From Silene latifolia (Eukaryota > Streptophyta > Magnoliopsida > Caryophyllales > Caryophyllaceae): a DNA stretch of 64,000 bases. The notes under the pieces are model-generated. The model had not been told where the DNA came from. It searched no databases and saw nothing but the letters and a program-made list of their open reading frames with translations. This document shows, piece by piece, positions 20,595-32,305 of this stretch. The stretch is taken from contig NC_133532.1 in the NCBI RefSeq assembly GCF_048544455.1, positions 86,197,156 through 86,261,155 on the forward strand, written 5' to 3'. The translations under genes and the position numbers were made by a program. The first letter of the stretch is position 1. Every line of letters begins with the position of its first letter.

Positions 20595-23405
20595 ATGTCT
20601 AGAAGATCACAAGGTAACTTGTTACCCTTTGATCACGAAATTGAAAGGACTTTGACAACCAATAGAAGACTTGCTAGGAGAACTTTGAGAGGTATTGGTG
20701 AGGTTGTAGATATTCAACCAAACAATATTGAGTTCATCAACCCTTTTGCAAGAGAAGGTGAGGAGAACCCAACAGAAAATCCAACACAAAATCAACCCAC
20801 AATGCCTAAATTTTCATCACATTCCGTACCAACCGAGGAGAACTTACCCAATGGTACTCCCACACCACAACACTTAACCGGAAATTTCATTGCCAAATCC
20901 GCATTTATCCAATTAGTCGAAAGAAGCCAATTTGGGGGGATGCCTAGTGAAGACCCTCACTCTCACATGGAGACTTTTTTTGACTATTGTGATGCGATAT
21001 CTCAAACCGGTGTAACTCAAGACCAAATTCGATGGGTCTTATTTCCTTTTTCTCTAATTGGCACCGCGAAACAATGGTTGAAAGGCCTTGATAAGGCTAC
21101 TCTCGGAATTGATTCTTGGAAGAAATTGGCTCTAGCTTTCTACAAAAAGTTCTATCCACCGGAAAAGACTAACATGCTAAGAGCTCAAATTACGGGCTTT
21201 ATGCAAAGAGATGAAGAATCTTTGTATGAAGCTTGGGAGCGATTCAAGGGAATTTGCCGCTCATGTCTTCACCATGGACTTAGCGAGTGGTTCTTGGTAC
21301 AACCATTTTGGAACGGTCTTTATGAAGATTCAATAAACATTCTCAACATGGGATCAAATGGAATGTTCACCGAAGTTGACGACAATCAAACTTGGAACAA
21401 GATTGAGGAAATGGCGGTCCATAACTCACAATATAGTAGACCTCGCAAGGCCACTAGAGGAGGAAAGCATGAAGTGGACTCCATTACTCAATTGGGTGCT
21501 CAACTTAGTGCTCACGTTGATACCATCAACTTGAAGTTTGAAAAAGCTATGACTAGGCTTGAAGAAGGCTCAAAATCACCAAAGCATCATGTCAATGCCA
21601 TGACGGCATCTTCATCAGTCCCAAGTGGGATATGTGAGAATTGTGGAACTTTGGGACATGACCAAAGTGAATGTAGGGGAACAAATGAACAAGTGAATGC
21701 CTTTCAAGCATACAAGAGTGGTACCCCTTATTCCAATTATTACAATGAGAGCACCAAATTCCACCCAAATCTCTCATACAAAAGACAAAATGTTCAAAAC
21801 CCTCAACCAACATACACCCCACCTCCCATGAGAAACCAAAATCAAAGACCCTTTTATAACCAAAACCAAGGTTACCAAAATCAAACTCCATACAATCAAC
21901 AAAATGACCAAGGTTTTGATGTTCAAAAAGCGGTCCTCCAAATGAAAAAGAATCAACAAGAGTTTTTCACTCAAATGCAAAAGGATAGTCAAGCAAAGGA
22001 AATCACCATCAACAACATCCTAGCCCACACCAAAATGTTGGAAACCCAATTGACTCAACTAGCATCTTCAAACTCACAAAGACAAAACGGGCAATTATCA
22101 CCTCAAAGTAATCCCCCAAGACATGAAACGGTTAGTGCCATTCACTTGAGAAGTGGTACAAGGTATGAAGCACCAAAGAAGCAAGTTGAGGATGAAGTTG
22201 TGGAAGCTAGTGACAAGGAAGAAATTGTGCAAAACTCCAAGGATGGAGAACCATCAAAAGAAGAAGTTTCAAAGAAAAATGAAGACAAGGCCAAGGAGAA
22301 GGAGCCCATTGTGATTAGACTTCCTTTTTCGAGTCGTCAAGCCAAGCCCAAATTTGATGACGAACTTGGAAAATTTATGGAAATTGTGAAGAATTTGGAA
22401 GTCTCGATTCCTTTCACGGAATTAATCAATCGCGTGCCGGCCTACGCAAAATACATGAAAGACATCCTCACGAAGAAGAAGTCAATCCGGAAGCTTGAGA
22501 CTATCGCCTTCACTAAGGTGAGTAGTGCAATACTTCAAGGGAGTTCACCTCCAAAACTTAAAGATCCGGGAAGCTTCTCAATACCGTGTACCATTGGTGA
22601 CACCACGATCAACAAAGCCTTATGTGATCTAGGGGCTAGTGTGAGTGTTATGCCGTACTCGGTGACTAAAAGGTTAGGGATGGGAGAGCTTAAATGCACC
22701 AATATCATACTCCAAATGGCCGATAGATCGACGAAGACACCACTAGGGATATGGGAAGATGTTCCCGTAAGAGTTGGAAAATTTTTCATCCCGGTGGACT
22801 TTGTCATTGTTGACATGGAAGAAGATTCCAATATTCCAATCATTCTAGGTAGACCTTTCTTGCACACCGCGGGTGCGGTGATTGTTGTGAAGCATGGAGA
22901 GCTCACTCTAGAAGTGGGAGATGAGAGCATAACTTTCAATCTTGACAAGACCATGAGAGCTCCCCGTTTGCATGAACCATGTTTTATGGTTGATCATTAT
23001 AGCCGGAAGGATGATAGGAAGAAGTCGGAATTCCAATGGAAGAAGAAAATTGATGATGCTCCATTCAAAGAGCAAGAGAATTGTAGCAAAGAGAGCTTGA
23101 GAAGCTCACCAAAGTCAAGCAATGAAGAGGATGGCCTCATTGGCCAAGACAAGAAAGTGGGAGAGTTGTCTCTATCAACTCAAGAGATCTTTAGTGACCA
23201 AGTAGATGAAGTTTGTGGTCTTTGGGACGATGATTTTGAAGGGATCTTCAATCCCTACATTGGTAATGCTATCGATAAAGACCAACATGAAGGACAACAA
23301 GGGCAAAGATCTATTGAAGATCTTTATCATGATAATGAACAAGCTTTTGACTACTTCTTCAAGGTGTTGAGCAACATCAACAACACCTTGGACATGCCCC
23401 CATGA
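20595..23405 (+). CDS. Athila-type gag-protease polyprotein, intact, no RT or integrase
   Basis: The open frame extends from 20583; MSRRSQGNLL at 20595 is the likely start, 119 nt after the PBS. The following residue numbers count from 20583. The gag capsid-like region spans roughly 110-270. A CCHC zinc knuckle, CENCGTLGHDQSEC, starts at 351. An N/Q-rich tract follows at about 420-450, then a charged E/K-rich linker at about 535-575. The retropepsin-like protease has its active site DLGASVSVMP at 682 and IILGRPFL near 755. The C-terminus is acidic. Athila pol normally continues into RT, RNase H and integrase. Here the frame ends at TGA and the next 930 bp are non-coding, so the element could supply virus-like-particle proteins but not its own reverse transcription. 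Confidence 0.88.
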   Translation: MSRRSQGNLLPFDHEIERTLTTNRRLARRTLRGIGEVVDIQPNNIEFINPFAREGEENPTENPTQNQPTMPKFSSHSVPTEENLPNGTPTPQHLTGNFIAKSAFIQLVERSQFGGMPSEDPHSHMETFFDYCDAISQTGVTQDQIRWVLFPFSLIGTAKQWLKGLDKATLGIDSWKKLALAFYKKFYPPEKTNMLRAQITGFMQRDEESLYEAWERFKGICRSCLHHGLSEWFLVQPFWNGLYEDSINILNMGSNGMFTEVDDNQTWNKIEEMAVHNSQYSRPRKATRGGKHEVDSITQLGAQLSAHVDTINLKFEKAMTRLEEGSKSPKHHVNAMTASSSVPSGICENCGTLGHDQSECRGTNEQVNAFQAYKSGTPYSNYYNESTKFHPNLSYKRQNVQNPQPTYTPPPMRNQNQRPFYNQNQGYQNQTPYNQQNDQGFDVQKAVLQMKKNQQEFFTQMQKDSQAKEITINNILAHTKMLETQLTQLASSNSQRQNGQLSPQSNPPRHETVSAIHLRSGTRYEAPKKQVEDEVVEASDKEEIVQNSKDGEPSKEEVSKKNEDKAKEKEPIVIRLPFSSRQAKPKFDDELGKFMEIVKNLEVSIPFTELINRVPAYAKYMKDILTKKKSIRKLETIAFTKVSSAILQGSSPPKLKDPGSFSIPCTIGDTTINKALCDLGASVSVMPYSVTKRLGMGELKCTNIILQMADRSTKTPLGIWEDVPVRVGKFFIPVDFVIVDMEEDSNIPIILGRPFLHTAGAVIVVKHGELTLEVGDESITFNLDKTMRAPRLHEPCFMVDHYSRKDDRKKSEFQWKKKIDDAPFKEQENCSKESLRSSPKSSNEEDGLIGQDKKVGELSLSTQEIFSDQVDEVCGLWDDDFEGIFNPYIGNAIDKDQHEGQQGQRSIEDLYHDNEQAFDYFFKVLSNINNTLDMPP

Positions 23406-24336
23406 CATCTCACTAAGGATGAGAGTTTGGTGGAGTCCTATCCAAACCACCATTTGTAAATATTTCGAACTCCCTAACTCGCATTTTTCTTACATTGCAT
23501 TTTTGTCATTTTTGGATTTTTATGCTTTGATCAAGATATTTATCATTTTTGAGAGAAGTGAGGGAGGGACTAATGATTTAATTGATGTGTAGTGCTTTAG
23601 CTTAGTGTGGGGATAGCAATTGCCTAGGCTATTCATGCATTAGTAGTGCCCCTACAATGAAGAACACGGGATTTGAAGAATGAAAATGACACGGGATATG
23701 CAAGTGCACGGATGGAACTGAATCCGGGTAAACTAGGAGGAATCTGAGCATCCTTAAGGGGAATACGCTCGTCTCAAAGAATCCGCTCGTCTTTGCAGAA
23801 AGACGCCCGTCTTTTTGCCAGTGCAAAATAAGAAAACTCGCTGTAACAGAATCCGCCCGTCTTTATTGGAATCCGCTCATCCTGCAACTGAAGAATTCGA
23901 GCGTCCCAGCTGAAAGACGCCCGTCTTTAGGCGAGAATTCCTGAACCCAGACTGAGCAGAATTCGAGTGTCCCGAAGGGAATCCGCTCGTCTTCCCCCTA
24001 CAGTTCGAAAATTTCGGGTGTTTTTAAATACCCCTCCCACATTCATTCCTTCATTCATACATTCAAAACACTACCAAAAACCCCAAAAACCCCAAAACCC
24101 TCATCCTCTCCATCACCAAAACAAGATTTCCTCAACCAAATTCAACAAAATCAAATCCAAACTTCCTTACAACAACAATTAATCACTCCTTTTCCAACAA
24201 TAATCAAATCCAAGCACCAAAATCTTAAACCTTTGAGTCGATTTTTGAAATACAAAGGCAAAGCCTTTCATCTTAAAATCGATTTGGGTATAATTGAAAA
24301 TTGAAGATTTTCACTCTTTTCTTGGTATAATCATCA
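23406..24336 (+). promoter_or_regulatory. Spacer with motif cluster and TATA-like box: candidate internal promoter
   Basis: No RT or integrase remnant is visible. About ten copies of ATCCGC(C/T)CGTCTT, GACGCCCGTC and ATTCGAGCGTC at 23763-23995 repeat the motif that marks the family's LTR promoter. TTTTTAAATACC (TATA-like, about 24021-24032) follows about 26 bp later. A CT/CA-rich leader of about 300 bp then leads to the ATHILA ORF at 24337. The arrangement copies the LTR arrangement. That it drives a separate ATHILA transcript is inference. Confidence 0.45.
23763..23995 (+). repeat. ATCCGCCCGTC motif cluster before the ATHILA ORF
   Basis: Degenerate copies of ATCCGCTCGTC, GACGCCCGTC, ATCCGCCCGTC and ATTCGAGCGTC are dispersed every 15-30 bp. 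Confidence 0.85.
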
Positions 24337-25498
24337 ATGGCAAGAACAAAAGGATCAACAAAGGCACTTAAGGCAAAGGCACTCTCAAAAAGGCAACAAT
24401 GCCTTCAAGCAAAGAAAGCTTCAATGGCTATGGTGGTTGCTAGTGCAAACTTGGAAGTTCAACAACAACAAAATCCTCCCTTGGAAGCAACAACAACAAC
24501 TCCGGAAATTGCTCAATTATCAAACTATCCGGAGGTAATTTTCATTTCTAACTCCCATAGGAATACATTTGCCAAGTATGCTAAGAAATCCATTCTACCC
24601 ACCAAATTTATATGTGAAGATGCCTTGAACAAATTGGGTGTCCTTGAACAAACGAAAGCCTTCTTTGAAGCCATGGGGTTGGGAAAATTGTTTGCTACAA
24701 GAAAATTGACATACCCCTCCCTTACCTTGGAATTCTTGAGTTCATTGAAAGTGACTAAGGTAGAGACTAGAGAAAACATCGAGTTTCGCCTTGCCAATGT
24801 GAATAGGCGCATCACCTTTGATGTTTTGAGTAAAGCATTAGGTCTTAGTGATACACCTCGTTATTATAAGAAGCCCGAAAAGTATGACCCCGCTCCTCTT
24901 TGGGAGGCGATTTCCGGGAAGAAATTTGAGAACTTTCATGCTTGTCGCGCTATATTAGTCCACCATCCGGGCATTAGAGTGTGGCACAAGGTCATCGGGA
25001 ATACTATCATCGCAAGAAAAGACACTAACCACTTTACCAAGCTCGATTGTTTTCTACTTGAGTTGGCCTTAAATATTGGAAGGGAATTCACCAAGCCTTA
25101 CAATGCTCTAAGGCTTTTGGTGGAAAGATGGCTCAATGTTGATTGTGGAAAGGAAGGCACCGCTTTTATCGTAAATGGAGGTCTAGTTACTCTCTTGGCC
25201 AATTACTTTGATCCGAATTTCAACAAGGATAGCAAGTATGTGGCGAAAAAAGGGGGTCATCTCATTGACATGGATGCCATGATTAACAAGTACAAGTGGG
25301 TCAAGCATAATCCTCTTGACACCAAATATGGGTGGCTCACCAATGATGCTAGATCTTTTACTTTGCCTTCCAAGATATGCCGTTTCAGTGTCCATAGAAC
25401 AAACTACCTTCTTCCGCTCTCAAAGGAAGCCGAGTACATCATCCGTCAACAAAGGGGCGAAATTGAAGAGCCCTCCTCCTCCATTGTCACACCATCCT
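24337..25498 (+). pseudogene. ATHILA-type ORF, 5' part, split by a Tekay insertion
   Basis: It starts MARTKGSTKALKAKA, a lysine-rich N-terminus, after an A-rich leader. NYPEVIFISNSHRNTF, LTLEFLSSLK and IEFRLANVNRRITFDVLSKALGL follow, matching the order in the ORFs at 6434 and 54097 (Pfam ATHILA family, function unknown). The frame is open to the insertion point at 25498. Exactly the same frame resumes at 33666 once the duplicated target site is discounted. The two parts together make 531 codons including the stop. The uninterrupted ORF was therefore intact when the Tekay element landed. Confidence 0.85.
25494..25498. repeat. Target-site duplication of the Tekay insertion, left copy
   Basis: ATCCT precedes the left LTR end. 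ATACT follows the right end at 33661-33665. Four of five bases match. Confidence 0.65.
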
Positions 25499-26841
25499 TG
25501 TAACACCCCCATACTCCAAGTGCCTTACCAGGACCACTCAGGTATAAGGATGCTACCATTTCGGTTACCCGAGGCAATGAATATCATAAGATAATAACGA
25601 AACAACATTTAAATAGTATAACTTTAGTGAAAGGTTACAATCCGAAACCAAATACCAAAATACGAATACATGTTCTCAAACCAACTATCTACTGAGCTAA
25701 CTGAAATGTTTATAAAACTAATAAAGCTACAGCGGAAGACTTCTATCATCAGACGGTGGCACATCCCAGCTATCCCAGTAACTCAACTCATACCTGCTCA
25801 CCATCCCCGAATGGATCACCACAGTTTTCAAAACATTAAACGGGGTCAGTACTAATATCACGATATATATATAAACCAACAATACGGTAAACATGCAGCT
25901 CATACAATCACACACACACAATCACACCACTCCCATCAATCTCCGTCACCGACTGTCCACTGGACCAGCCCTGCCAGTGGGGGACCGCAGCCGTTCCCAC
26001 CTAAGCCCCGCTCATCATACCGAGCGATAACCCTGTCCCATTAATGTGCACATCCCCTTCCGTGGCGGGTTCCACGAAGGGCGAAACTAGGGCGTGAAGT
26101 CACTACCGCAAGTGACTCCACTCAGCCGAGAACACATCTCGAGAACCAGAGACAAACAATCACAATCAACAAACGTCACAATACGAATACGATATTATTC
26201 AACAATCACAACACATCAACAACACATTATGGGACTAATACTGAGTAGGGAAACCCTACCTAGAAAGCACAACACAATCAGACGATCTCACAGCTGATAT
26301 CAAAACGCTTCCTCTACGAATCCTCCTCCTAACATACAAACATATAATCACTACCAATCACAAACTACAACAAAACCCCCAAATCCCAATATTAGGTTTT
26401 AACCAACTTTAAGGAAATACTATAAAAACGGTACATAGGTCTTACCCTCGACGCAAGGATCACAACGGTATAAAGAAAGGTGAAATCCGACCTTCCAAAC
26501 TCCGGGATTTCCCAACAATGCGATTGAAGCGAAGAACGTAGTTTGAGTTATCTTTTCTCAGTAATTAGGTTTTAAAAAGTGTTTAAAGAACAATGAAGGA
26601 AGTAATATATACTTTAATCGCATTATTAACAAAACCCGAGAAACCATCCCTCGTAAACCGGCTACTCGATCGAGTAGCTAAGGTACTCGATCGAGTGCCC
26701 CCTTACTCGATCGAGTATCTACGTTACTCGATCGAGTACCCAACAGGTCAGAAACTATTTTAAACTGCAACTCACCCTTACTCGACAAAGTAAAGCCTAC
26801 TCGATAGAGTACCCAGAGACTCATAAAACCGTAGTATTACA
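25499..26841 (-). mobile_element. Tekay 3' LTR
   Basis: In minus orientation it runs from TGTAATACTACGG (26841) to GGGTGTTACA (25499). The motif cluster lies at 26661-26812 and a TATA-like TATATATT (minus strand) near 26604-26612. Confidence 0.92.
26661..26812 (-). repeat. CTCGATCGAG motif cluster, Tekay 3' LTR
   Basis: Four exact CTCGATCGAG palindromes plus two degenerate copies (CTCGACAAAG, CTCGATAGAG) lie in the first 180 bp of the LTR, just upstream of its TATA-like box. Confidence 0.9.
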
Positions 26842-26879
26842 GTCTTCCCTCCTTAAAAAGAACTTCGTCCCCGAAGTTC
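26842..26879 (-). repeat. Tekay polypurine tract and perfect pre-PPT hairpin
   Basis: On the minus strand GAACTTCGGGGACGAAGTTC (26879-26860) is a perfect 8-bp stem with a GGGA loop. It is followed by a short T-run and AAGGAGGGAAGAC directly before the LTR. Confidence 0.8.
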
Positions 26880-27060
26880 AAACCACAACAAAACAAAGAC
26901 TCACACTACAACACTCCCGACTCAACAACAAAACAAAACTCAACATAAAACATGTTACTAACCCAAACTCAACCCGACTCAACGACAACAACCATACCGA
27001 CACAACATAAAAAGGGTTATAAAAACTCTTAAAAACTCTTCGCGATCATCTCCTACCCCC

Positions 27061-30000
27061 CTAAAAGAAACAAGGTTTTGTCTCCGTAACCATACATACT
27101 TGATCAAAAAGGAAAGGGTAACGCTCTCTCATGGCCTCCTCTGCCTCCCATGTAGCTTCCTCGGTCTCGTGGTTAGACCAAAGGATCTTAAGCAAAACTG
27201 TCTCACCATTCCTAGTCTTCCTAACCTTCCGGTCAAGAATCTGCTTAGGTACCTCAAGATATGATAAAGACTCATCTAGCTCTAAGCTCTCTGCCTCTAA
27301 CACATGTGACGGGTCACTCACATACTTCCGCAGCTGCGATACATGAAACACATTATGCGCTCTCTCTAACGCAGCTGGTAAAGCCAGACGATATGCAACC
27401 TCCCCAACTCGCTCTAAGATCTCATAAGGCCCGATGAACTTCTGACTCAGCTTACCTTTCTTCCCAAATCTCATAACCCCACGCATAGGAGACACTTTCA
27501 GAAGAACCTTATCCCCAACCTGAAACTCTATATCCCGTGATGTAGATCGCATAACTCTTTTGCCTATCCTGAGCTGCTCTCATCCGTTCCCTGATCATCT
27601 TAATCTGTTCAACCATCTCATGTACCATCTCTGGTCCTAGAACCACTGCCTCAGCACTGTCGTCCCAACAAATCGGACTCCTACATCTCCTCCCATATAA
27701 AGCTCAAACGGTGCCATGCCAATACTAGTGTGATAGCTGTTGTTGTAAGAAAACTCTATCAAATCCAACCTATGTTCCCAGCTACCACCAAAGTCCATCA
27801 CACAAGCTCGTAACATATCCTCAAGAGTTTTGATTATTCTCTCAGTCTGACCGTCTGTCGCAGGATGAAAAGTTGTACTCATCTTCAAAGTTGTTCCCAA
27901 AGATTCTTGCAACTCTTTCCAAAACCTTGATATAAACCTCGCATCTCTGTCAGACACTATGTCCTTAGGGACTCCATGTAACTTAAGCACATTCTTTCGA
28001 TAAGCCATAGCTAATTGTGCTTTAGTCCATATATCTTTCATTGGTACAAAGTGAGCTGACTTGGTCAGTCGATCCACTATTACCTATATCATGTTGTTAC
28101 CTTGTTGACTCTTTGGCAAACCCACGATAAAATCCATATAAATGGATTCCCACTTCCACTCAGGTACCTCTAAAGACTGAATCTTACCTTGTGGTCGTCG
28201 CTGTTCCCCTTTAACTCTCTGGCATGTCAAACAACGGGTCACAAACTCAGCTGTTTCTTTCTTCATCCCAGGCCACCAAAACGTGTTCTTTAAATCCTTG
28301 TACAGCTTGTCACCACCTGGATGTACTGAATATGGTGTACTATGTGCCTCTGTCATGATAGTCTTTTTCAGCTCCTCATCATTAGGTACACACCACCTAC
28401 CATCGAACCTCAAACTACCATCTGTATGAATAGAGAATCGAGACACTGTCCCTTTCTCCACTCCAGCTCTCCACTCAACTATCTTAGGATCCAACGCCTG
28501 TTTACCTCGAATATCATCATAAAGATCAGGCTGTACTGTCAAATCTCCCATGGCATCCCCTCTCTGCATCATATGTATCCCAAACCTCGCTACCTCATCT
28601 CTCAACCTCATCAAAGATAGAGCTGTACACAAAGAATGTACACTCTTCCTACTCAAAGCATCTGTAACAACATTGGCTTCCCCTTCATGGTAAATAATTT
28701 CCATGTCATAATCGCCAATCAGCTCCATCCACCTCCTCTGTCTCATGTTCAACTCCTTTTGAGTGAAGATGTACTTGAGACTCTTGTGATCCAAAAATAC
28801 CTTAAAGATTGCTCCATAAAGGTAATGTCTTCATATCTTGAGAGCAAACACCACTGCACCCAAATCCAGATCATATGTAGGGTAGTTCTCCTCATACGGC
28901 TTCAATTGCCTAGAAGCATAGGCAATCACCTTACCGTTCTGCATCAACACACATCCCAACCCATTCTTTGAGGCATCTGTATAAACCTCAAAGTTCTCGA
29001 TCCCTTCAGGCAATGCTAAGATAGGAGCTGTGGTCAAACGCTCCTTTAATGTTTGGAACGCCGTCTCACAACTCTCATCCCAACGAAACCTGTTCTCTTT
29101 CCTCATCAAAACTGTCATAGGTCTAGCTATCTTGGAGAAATCTTTCACGAACCGTCTGTAGTATCCAGCTAAACCCAAGAAACTCCTGATCTCAGCAACA
29201 TTCTTTGGTGCTTCCCACTTTGTCACTGCCTCAATCTTTGCCGGATCGACAGCTACTCCCTCCTTAGAGATCACATGCCCCAGAAAAGCAAATTTCTCTA
29301 ACCAGAACTCACACTTGGACAGCTTAGCATACAACTCATGCTCCCTCAAAGTATGCAACACAATCCTCAGATGCTCCTCATGCTCCTCCTTAGTCTTAGA
29401 GTAGACTAAGATGTCATCGATAAACACCACCACAAACTTGTCCAAAAACTGTCTGAAGATTATGTTCATCAAATACATAAACACAGCCGGTGCATTAGAT
29501 AACCCAAACGGCATCACCACATACTCATAGTGGCCATACCTCGACGTGAAAGCTGTCTTTGGTATGTCCACCTCTCTAATCTTCACCTGATGGTACCCCG
29601 ACCTCAAATCAATCTTAGAAAAGACTGATGCACCACTCAACTGATCAAACATGTCATCTATCCTTGGCAAAGGATACTTGTTCTTTACCGTCACTCGGTT
29701 CAGCTCTCTGTAGTCTATGCACAACCTCAAACTCCCATCTTTATTCTTCACAAAAAGAACTGGTGCTCCCCACGGCGATACACTAGGTCTAATGTATCCC
29801 TTCTCTATCAGATCATCTAACTGTTTCCTGAGCTCCTCCATCTCTTTAGGACCCATCCGGTACGGTGCCTTAGAGATTGGCCCAGTCCCCGGTTTCAACT
29901 CAACTGTGAAATCTATCTCCCTCTTCGGTGGCAACCCCGATATCTCCTCTGGAAAAACATCTGTAAACTCTCTCACCACTGGTATCTGATCAACTGTCGG

Positions 30001-30510
30001 ACTCTCTATCCGGTCATCTCTCGCATGGCACAAGATCAAAGGGCATCCCTTCCTCAAATAAGACTTTAAAGTGACAGCTGCAATCAACTTAACTTTGGGT
30101 TTGACTAGAAACCCACGATAAGATACACTAACACCCTTAGGCCCTCTCAAAGACACCTTCTTTTGATGACAGTCTATCTTAGCTTTATACTTTCCCAACC
30201 AATCCAACCCGACTATCATCTCAAAACCGTCAAAAGGAAACTCTAGCAAGTCTACAGGTAGATCAACTTGCCCAACTATCATAGGTACATCTCTATACAA
30301 CCTCCCACATGGTACAGACTCACCCGAAGGTATAAAAAATTTCTCACTTACAGACTCATATACCCTCAAACCCAACCGTTTAACATGACTCGAAGATACA
30401 AACGACTGAGACGCCCCCGAATTAAACAAAACAAAGGTATGAATACCGTTAACAATAAAAGTACCAGTGATAACATGTGCATCATCCTCAGCTGTCTTCT
30501 TGTCCATCAT
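27061..30510 (-). pseudogene. Tekay protease-RT-RNase H-integrase-chromodomain, inactivated
   Basis: Order on the minus strand: protease with FNSGAS where the catalytic Asp is expected (Asn codon at 30423-30421); RT with [16 protein letters not shown] and [10 protein letters not shown] (about 29394-29423); RNase H with [10 protein letters not shown] (about 28970); integrase zinc finger (about 28193-28330), core with VDRLTKSAHF, DRDARF and QTERIIK; GPY motif FIGPYEILERVGEVAYRL; and a chromodomain (about 27085-27260) that in chromoviruses guides integration to marked chromatin. Lesions: TGA for Trp at 28833-28831, TAG for Trp at 28086-28084, a 1-nt loss near 27700 and a break near 27552-27640. 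The domain order and chromodomain support Tekay/Del. Confidence 0.9.
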
Positions 30511-30543
30511 GAACAGCTTTTCACTGGTCTTCTGTCCACCTCC

Positions 30544-31669
30544 CTAGACAGTACTGGCTGATGTGGTCGGCTTAGCACCCGACCCCTGATTGTTGTTGTT
30601 GTTCGTAGCTGGTTTCTGATAAGAATTACCGCCATTGCGGTTACCTCCACCCTGATAGCTCTGACTTCCCCGGTTAGACCATGACCCACCTGGTCTGTTG
30701 CTCGCATAACTCTGTGCAGGTCCTTGAGAATAGCTCCCCCGAGCCGATCCCTGAAAAGCTCCCGGTGCACTCGTGCACTCATGTCTCTTGTGGCCTACAC
30801 CGCCACAGCCAAAGCAAGTCATCCCCCAACTACCACTATTACTCACACAGCCACACCCAAAGGAAGCCCCAGCACTGAACCCTGACCCAGCAGAAAACCC
30901 TCTAGCTTGACTGTGGTTGCCTTTCTTGTGACTAGATTGGCCACCACCCTCACTTTCAGCCTTTCTTTTCTCAACACCCACTCTCTCCTGAGCCATCTCT
31001 ACCAACCTCTCAGCTCTCCCAGCCCTCTCATAAGCTTCCTTAACATCAGTAAGGACTCCCACAAGTAGCTTATCCATGATCTTAGGGGTCAACCCCCTCT
31101 CAAACCTCAACGCCAGGTTCTCCTCACTCAACCTCAGCATACCTAGACTTCTCATTAAACTGCTTGTAGTACTCAGCCACAGACATGTCAGATGTCATCT
31201 TAAACCCATCAAACTCCTCTCTCAGCTTACTCCTCACATGCTCCGGTACAAACTCTTTCCTCATAGCCCTCCGAAACTCTTCCCAAGGTATAGCAGGTAA
31301 GCCATGGTTCGTATACAACTCTCTAGCACTCACCTTCACCTTATCCCACCACTCACCAGCTGCTTCCCTCAGGTAGAACGCAGCTTGTTCTACTCTCATC
31401 TTATCAGGACAGTGAACCAGGTCTAGTATGTTCTCCATCTCACGATGTCAGTTGTCAAGAAGGTTTGGTTCCCCGGTCCCCTTGTACTCTTTTGGGTTAA
31501 ACCTCGCTATCTAAAGGCTGATCTTAGAGTGATCAACCTCCTTATCCTTATCTTTTCCCACTTTCTTTAAGGCCTCGGCAAAAGCATCCTGATGCTCCAA
31601 CATCTTAACGATATCATCTATGTTCATGGTCTCAGCTCTCGCATAAAAAGCGTTTCTCTTGGGCGGCAT
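30544..31669 (-). pseudogene. Tekay gag with CCHC zinc knuckle, broken
   Basis: The start is MPPKRNAFYARAE at 31669. The capsid part includes AAFYLREAAGEWWDKV and VPEHVRSKLREEFDGF (31124-31438). The C-terminal part (30544-31155) carries CFGCGGVGHKRHEC, a complete CCHC nucleic-acid-binding knuckle at about 30775-30816, followed by a G/S/N/Q-rich tail. A stop near 31511 and a frameshift near 31140 break it. The stop TAG at 30546-30544 lies in frame with the protease that follows. Tekay gag and pol are usually one frame, so this may be a CAG-to-TAG change. Confidence 0.85.
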
Positions 31670-32291
31670 CTTGAAACTATATAAGAAAGGGTAGATATAA
31701 ACATACGCACTATAACCCCACAACACGAAAACAGACTGCCCAGAACACACTCGATCGAGTGCCCAAACCTACTCGATCGTCAAATACCCACTCGATCGAG
31801 TCAGACCCACTCGATCGAGTCATGCTAACTCGTATATGCTACCCGCATGCTATATCATATCCCAACATATTATACAACTTTATAAACCCAACATTATACT
31901 ATAGTTAAGCATGCAATTCTACCAAGCTTTTCATACGATCAACAAAACAATTATATCATGTTATGAAACGCCACATAGTAAACATCCAACATGCTTCTTG
32001 TTCAAACAACAGTTCTATATACTTCACCAACCTTTCATTCACAATCTCAACCTTCTACTCCCAAACATCCAACAATTACAACATACTTCATCACATTCAC
32101 ACACAAGCTAACAAACACATACGACCTTGACATACACCCCCCATGTGACCGGTTCAAAATTGTAGGGCGAGTTCGCGACTTTAGGACGTCTCCCAAGCCT
32201 TTGCATTAGCTCCTACAACCTTTACCCCGGGTTCATTTTAATTGACTTCCTATGTTCATTAGATTCATTGGTTACAGGTTTTAGGATCGTC
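31670..32291 (-). other. Tekay leader between PBS and gag
   Basis: Untranslated leader without coding frame. It carries a CTCGATCGAG cluster (31749-31820) close to the gag start. Confidence 0.7.
31749..31820 (-). repeat. CTCGATCGAG cluster in the Tekay leader
   Basis: Three exact ACTCGATCGAGT copies and one half-site (CTCGATCGTC) lie in 72 bp, about 80 bp upstream of the gag start codon. Confidence 0.85.
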
Positions 32292-32303
32292 GCTCTGATA
32301 CCA
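32292..32303 (-). other. Tekay primer-binding site (tRNA-iMet)
   Basis: On the minus strand TGGTATCAGAGC, complementary to the 3' end of plant initiator tRNA-Met, begins 2 nt after the 5' LTR end. Confidence 0.9.
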
Positions 32304-32305
32304 TT

